Of a stretch of DNA of 64,000 nucleotides, positions 62,119 through 64,000 are shown piece after piece. The translations under genes were made by a program, and so were the position numbers. The notes below the pieces were generated by a model. The model was not told where the DNA came from. It saw only the letters and a list, made by a program, of their open reading frames with translations, and did no database searches. The DNA comes from an uncultured Macellibacteroides sp. (GTDB lineage Bacteria > Bacteroidota > Bacteroidia > Bacteroidales > Tannerellaceae): assembly GCF_963667135.1 (NCBI RefSeq), contig NZ_OY762974.1, positions 3,410,001 through 3,474,000 on the forward strand, in the 5' to 3' direction. Position 1 is the stretch's first letter. Every line of letters begins with the position of its first letter.

Positions 62119-64000
62119 ATGATTACACCTATCTTTATGATCGTGCCCATCGCCTCTATTTTGGCGCTTGCTCTTGCTTTTTATTTCTACAAACAGATGA
62201 TGAAAGAAAGTGAAGGAACAGAAATGATGGCTAAAATTGCTTCGCATGTACGTGCAGGAGCAATGTCTTATTTAAAACAACAATATAAGGTTGTTGCATT
62301 GGTATTTCTGGTATTGGTTATTTTGTTTTCTATCATGGCATTTGGTTTCGGCGTACAAAACGAATGGGTACCTGTAGCTTTTCTTACCGGAGGTTTCTTT
62401 TCCGGGCTTGCAGGTTTTTTGGGAATGAAAACCGCTACATACGCTTCTGCAAGAACTGCAAATGCAGCCCGTACTTCATTAAATAAAGGTCTTCAAATTG
62501 CATTTCGAAGTGGTGCTGTAATGGGTTTGGTGGTTGTAGGATTAGGATTGCTGGATATCTCTTTCTGGTACTTCCTGCTTAATTCACTGATTCCGGATAA
62601 TGCAATGGATCCGACTCATAAACTTTCAATTATTACTACGACCATGCTAACCTTTGGTATGGGGGCTTCAACGCAGGCTCTTTTTGCTCGTGTTGGTGGA
62701 GGTATCTATACCAAAGCAGCCGATGTGGGTGCCGACCTGGTTGGTAAGGTTGAAGCTGGTATTCCTGAGGATGATCCCCGCAACCCTGCGACTATCGCCG
62801 ATAATGTGGGTGATAATGTGGGAGATGTAGCTGGAATGGGTGCCGACTTATATGAATCTTACTGTGGATCTATATTGGCAACCGCAGCTCTTGGAGCTGC
62901 TGCTTTTGTGGCTACAGGTGATGTGGAGATGCAGTATAAGGCCGTTATCGCACCTATGTTGATTGCTGCTGTAGGTATTGTTCTGTCAATTATAGGTATT
63001 TTTGCTGTACGTACCAACGAGAATGCAACTATTAAAAATCTGTTACGTTCGCTGGCTGTTGGAACGAACCTTAGCTCAGTTCTTATCGCCATTTCTACTT
63101 TTGGTATACTATATATGTTACAAATAGAAAATTGGGCATGGATTTCTGGATCTGTTATCACAGGTTTGGTGGTTGGTATTATTATTGGCCAGTCTACCGA
63201 ATATTATACATCCCAATCGTATCGTCCTACACAACGGATTTCTGAAGCAGGAAAAACAGGTCCTGCCACTGTTATTATTTCAGGTATAGGTCTTGGTATG
63301 ATATCTACAGCTATTCCTGTAATAGCAGTGGCTACAGGTATTATTTTATCCTTCCTTTTTGCTTCCGGATTTGACTTTTCCAATGTATCCATGGGGCTTT
63401 ATGGTATTGGTATTGCTGCTGTGGGAATGCTTTCTACACTAGGTATAACCTTGGCTACGGATGCTTATGGTCCAATCGCCGACAATGCAGGAGGTAATGC
63501 CGAAATGTGTTCGTTAGGTGCCGAAGTTCGCAAACGTACGGATGCGTTGGATTCTTTAGGTAATACAACCGCTGCAACAGGCAAAGGATTTGCTATTGGC
63601 TCGGCCGCTCTTACAGGTTTGGCTTTGCTGGCTTCCTATATTGAAGAAATTAAAATTGGCCTGATCCGTCTTGGGCAAACCGTGCTAACGTTTACCGACG
63701 GCAGAGAAATCCCGATTCACAAGGCAACCTTTACCGATTTTATGTATTATTACGATGTTACACTTATGAATCCGAAAGTGTTGGCAGGTATGTTCCTGGG
63801 TTCCATGATGGCATTTTTATTCTGTGGTCTTACGATGAATGCTGTTGGTCGTGCTGCAGGGCATATGGTTGAAGAAGTAAGAAGACAGTTCCGCGAAATA
63901 AAAGGAATTCTTACCGGTGAGGGAGAGCCTGATTATTCCCGTTGTGTTGAAATCGCAACAAAAGGAGCTCAGCATGAAATGGTTTTCCCTTCCTTGCTGG
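62119..64000 (+). CDS. hppA: Membrane-bound K+-dependent pyrophosphatase, probably Na+-pumping (3' end outside window)
   Basis: 627 codons are visible, open at the right edge; family members are about 670-740. Start ATG at 62119 ([21 protein letters not shown]). The pyrophosphate-binding loop [44 protein letters not shown] is intact at about 193-236. The residue after GNTT in [18 protein letters not shown] is Ala where K+-independent enzymes have Lys, so it should be K+-dependent. [11 protein letters not shown] has the Glu placement seen in Na+-transporting members. It hydrolyses PPi and pumps Na+ (possibly also H+) out of the cytoplasm. Confidence 0.96.
   Translation, partial: MITPIFMIVPIASILALALAFYFYKQMMKESEGTEMMAKIASHVRAGAMSYLKQQYKVVALVFLVLVILFSIMAFGFGVQNEWVPVAFLTGGFFSGLAGFLGMKTATYASARTANAARTSLNKGLQIAFRSGAVMGLVVVGLGLLDISFWYFLLNSLIPDNAMDPTHKLSIITTTMLTFGMGASTQALFARVGGGIYTKAADVGADLVGKVEAGIPEDDPRNPATIADNVGDNVGDVAGMGADLYESYCGSILATAALGAAAFVATGDVEMQYKAVIAPMLIAAVGIVLSIIGIFAVRTNENATIKNLLRSLAVGTNLSSVLIAISTFGILYMLQIENWAWISGSVITGLVVGIIIGQSTEYYTSQSYRPTQRISEAGKTGPATVIISGIGLGMISTAIPVIAVATGIILSFLFASGFDFSNVSMGLYGIGIAAVGMLSTLGITLATDAYGPIADNAGGNAEMCSLGAEVRKRTDALDSLGNTTAATGKGFAIGSAALTGLALLASYIEEIKIGLIRLGQTVLTFTDGREIPIHKATFTDFMYYYDVTLMNPKVLAGMFLGSMMAFLFCGLTMNAVGRAAGHMVEEVRRQFREIKGILTGEGEPDYSRCVEIATKGAQHEMVFPSLL

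Overview
The window looks like a chromosome segment from an anaerobic Bacteroidales bacterium, probably in the Parabacteroides / Dysgonomonas / Tannerellaceae neighbourhood. The support is a SusC/SusD pair, three GH92 alpha-mannosidases and a GH20 hexosaminidase, class III ribonucleotide reductase, a K+-dependent Na+-type membrane pyrophosphatase, and many promoters of the Bacteroidetes form (TTG, about 19 nt, TAnnTTTG). No rRNA, tRNA or intact CRISPR array was seen. The exact genus is inference.

Layout. 1-2750: end of a glycan-utilisation cluster (two GH92 genes) closed by a strong terminator. 2765-4367: an unknown lipoprotein and thpR. 4430-11615: an accessory-looking island with a cas3 5' fragment, an IS3-type transposase remnant, an AraC regulator and a divergent tripartite RND efflux operon. 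11617-15805: DUF3859, an FMN split-barrel protein, a DUF4250-Crp/Fnr operon, a repeat-rich gap, a small-RNA-like gene and umuDC. 15806-22452: an S9 peptidase, a SPOR lipoprotein, nrdDG under a cobalamin riboswitch, and upp. 22571-29137: PDZ/DUF4136 protein, grpE-dnaJ, a second copy of the small RNA, FHA and TPR proteins, nucleoside permease. 29279-34273: SusC/SusD. 34483-36691: flavin oxidoreductase and a thioredoxin/DUF302/DUF2892 operon. 36958-41484: GH20-GH92 operon. 41551-47536: fhs, PHP phosphatase, divergent kbl and threonine dehydrogenase, an epimerase. 47636-53283: PAP2 phosphatase, pdxH, dicarboxylate symporter, metallophosphoesterase, purine/pyrimidine permease. 53518-58731: Tat-type flavoprotein with DUF4127, two EamA transporters including rarD. 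58764-61822: an HMA-AraC fusion regulator and copper ATPase. 62119-end: hppA, cut by the window edge.

How genes work together. The GH92 and GH20 enzymes with SusCD fit uptake and trimming of mannose- and GlcNAc-containing glycans such as N-glycans. kbl and the SDR threonine dehydrogenase split threonine to glycine and acetyl-CoA, and fhs feeds one-carbon units into folate. The cobalamin riboswitch ahead of nrdDG suggests the B12-independent reductase is shut down when B12 is plentiful, which predicts a B12-dependent enzyme elsewhere in the genome.

Most unusual signals: (1) four intergenic loci carry short words repeated in phase every 21-22 bp, with a different word at each locus but the same period; (2) two paralogous copies, 12 kb apart, of a compact RNA with its own promoter, a conserved core and a terminator stem that covaries; (3) the B12 riboswitch on nrdDG; (4) the decayed cas3/IS3 pair.
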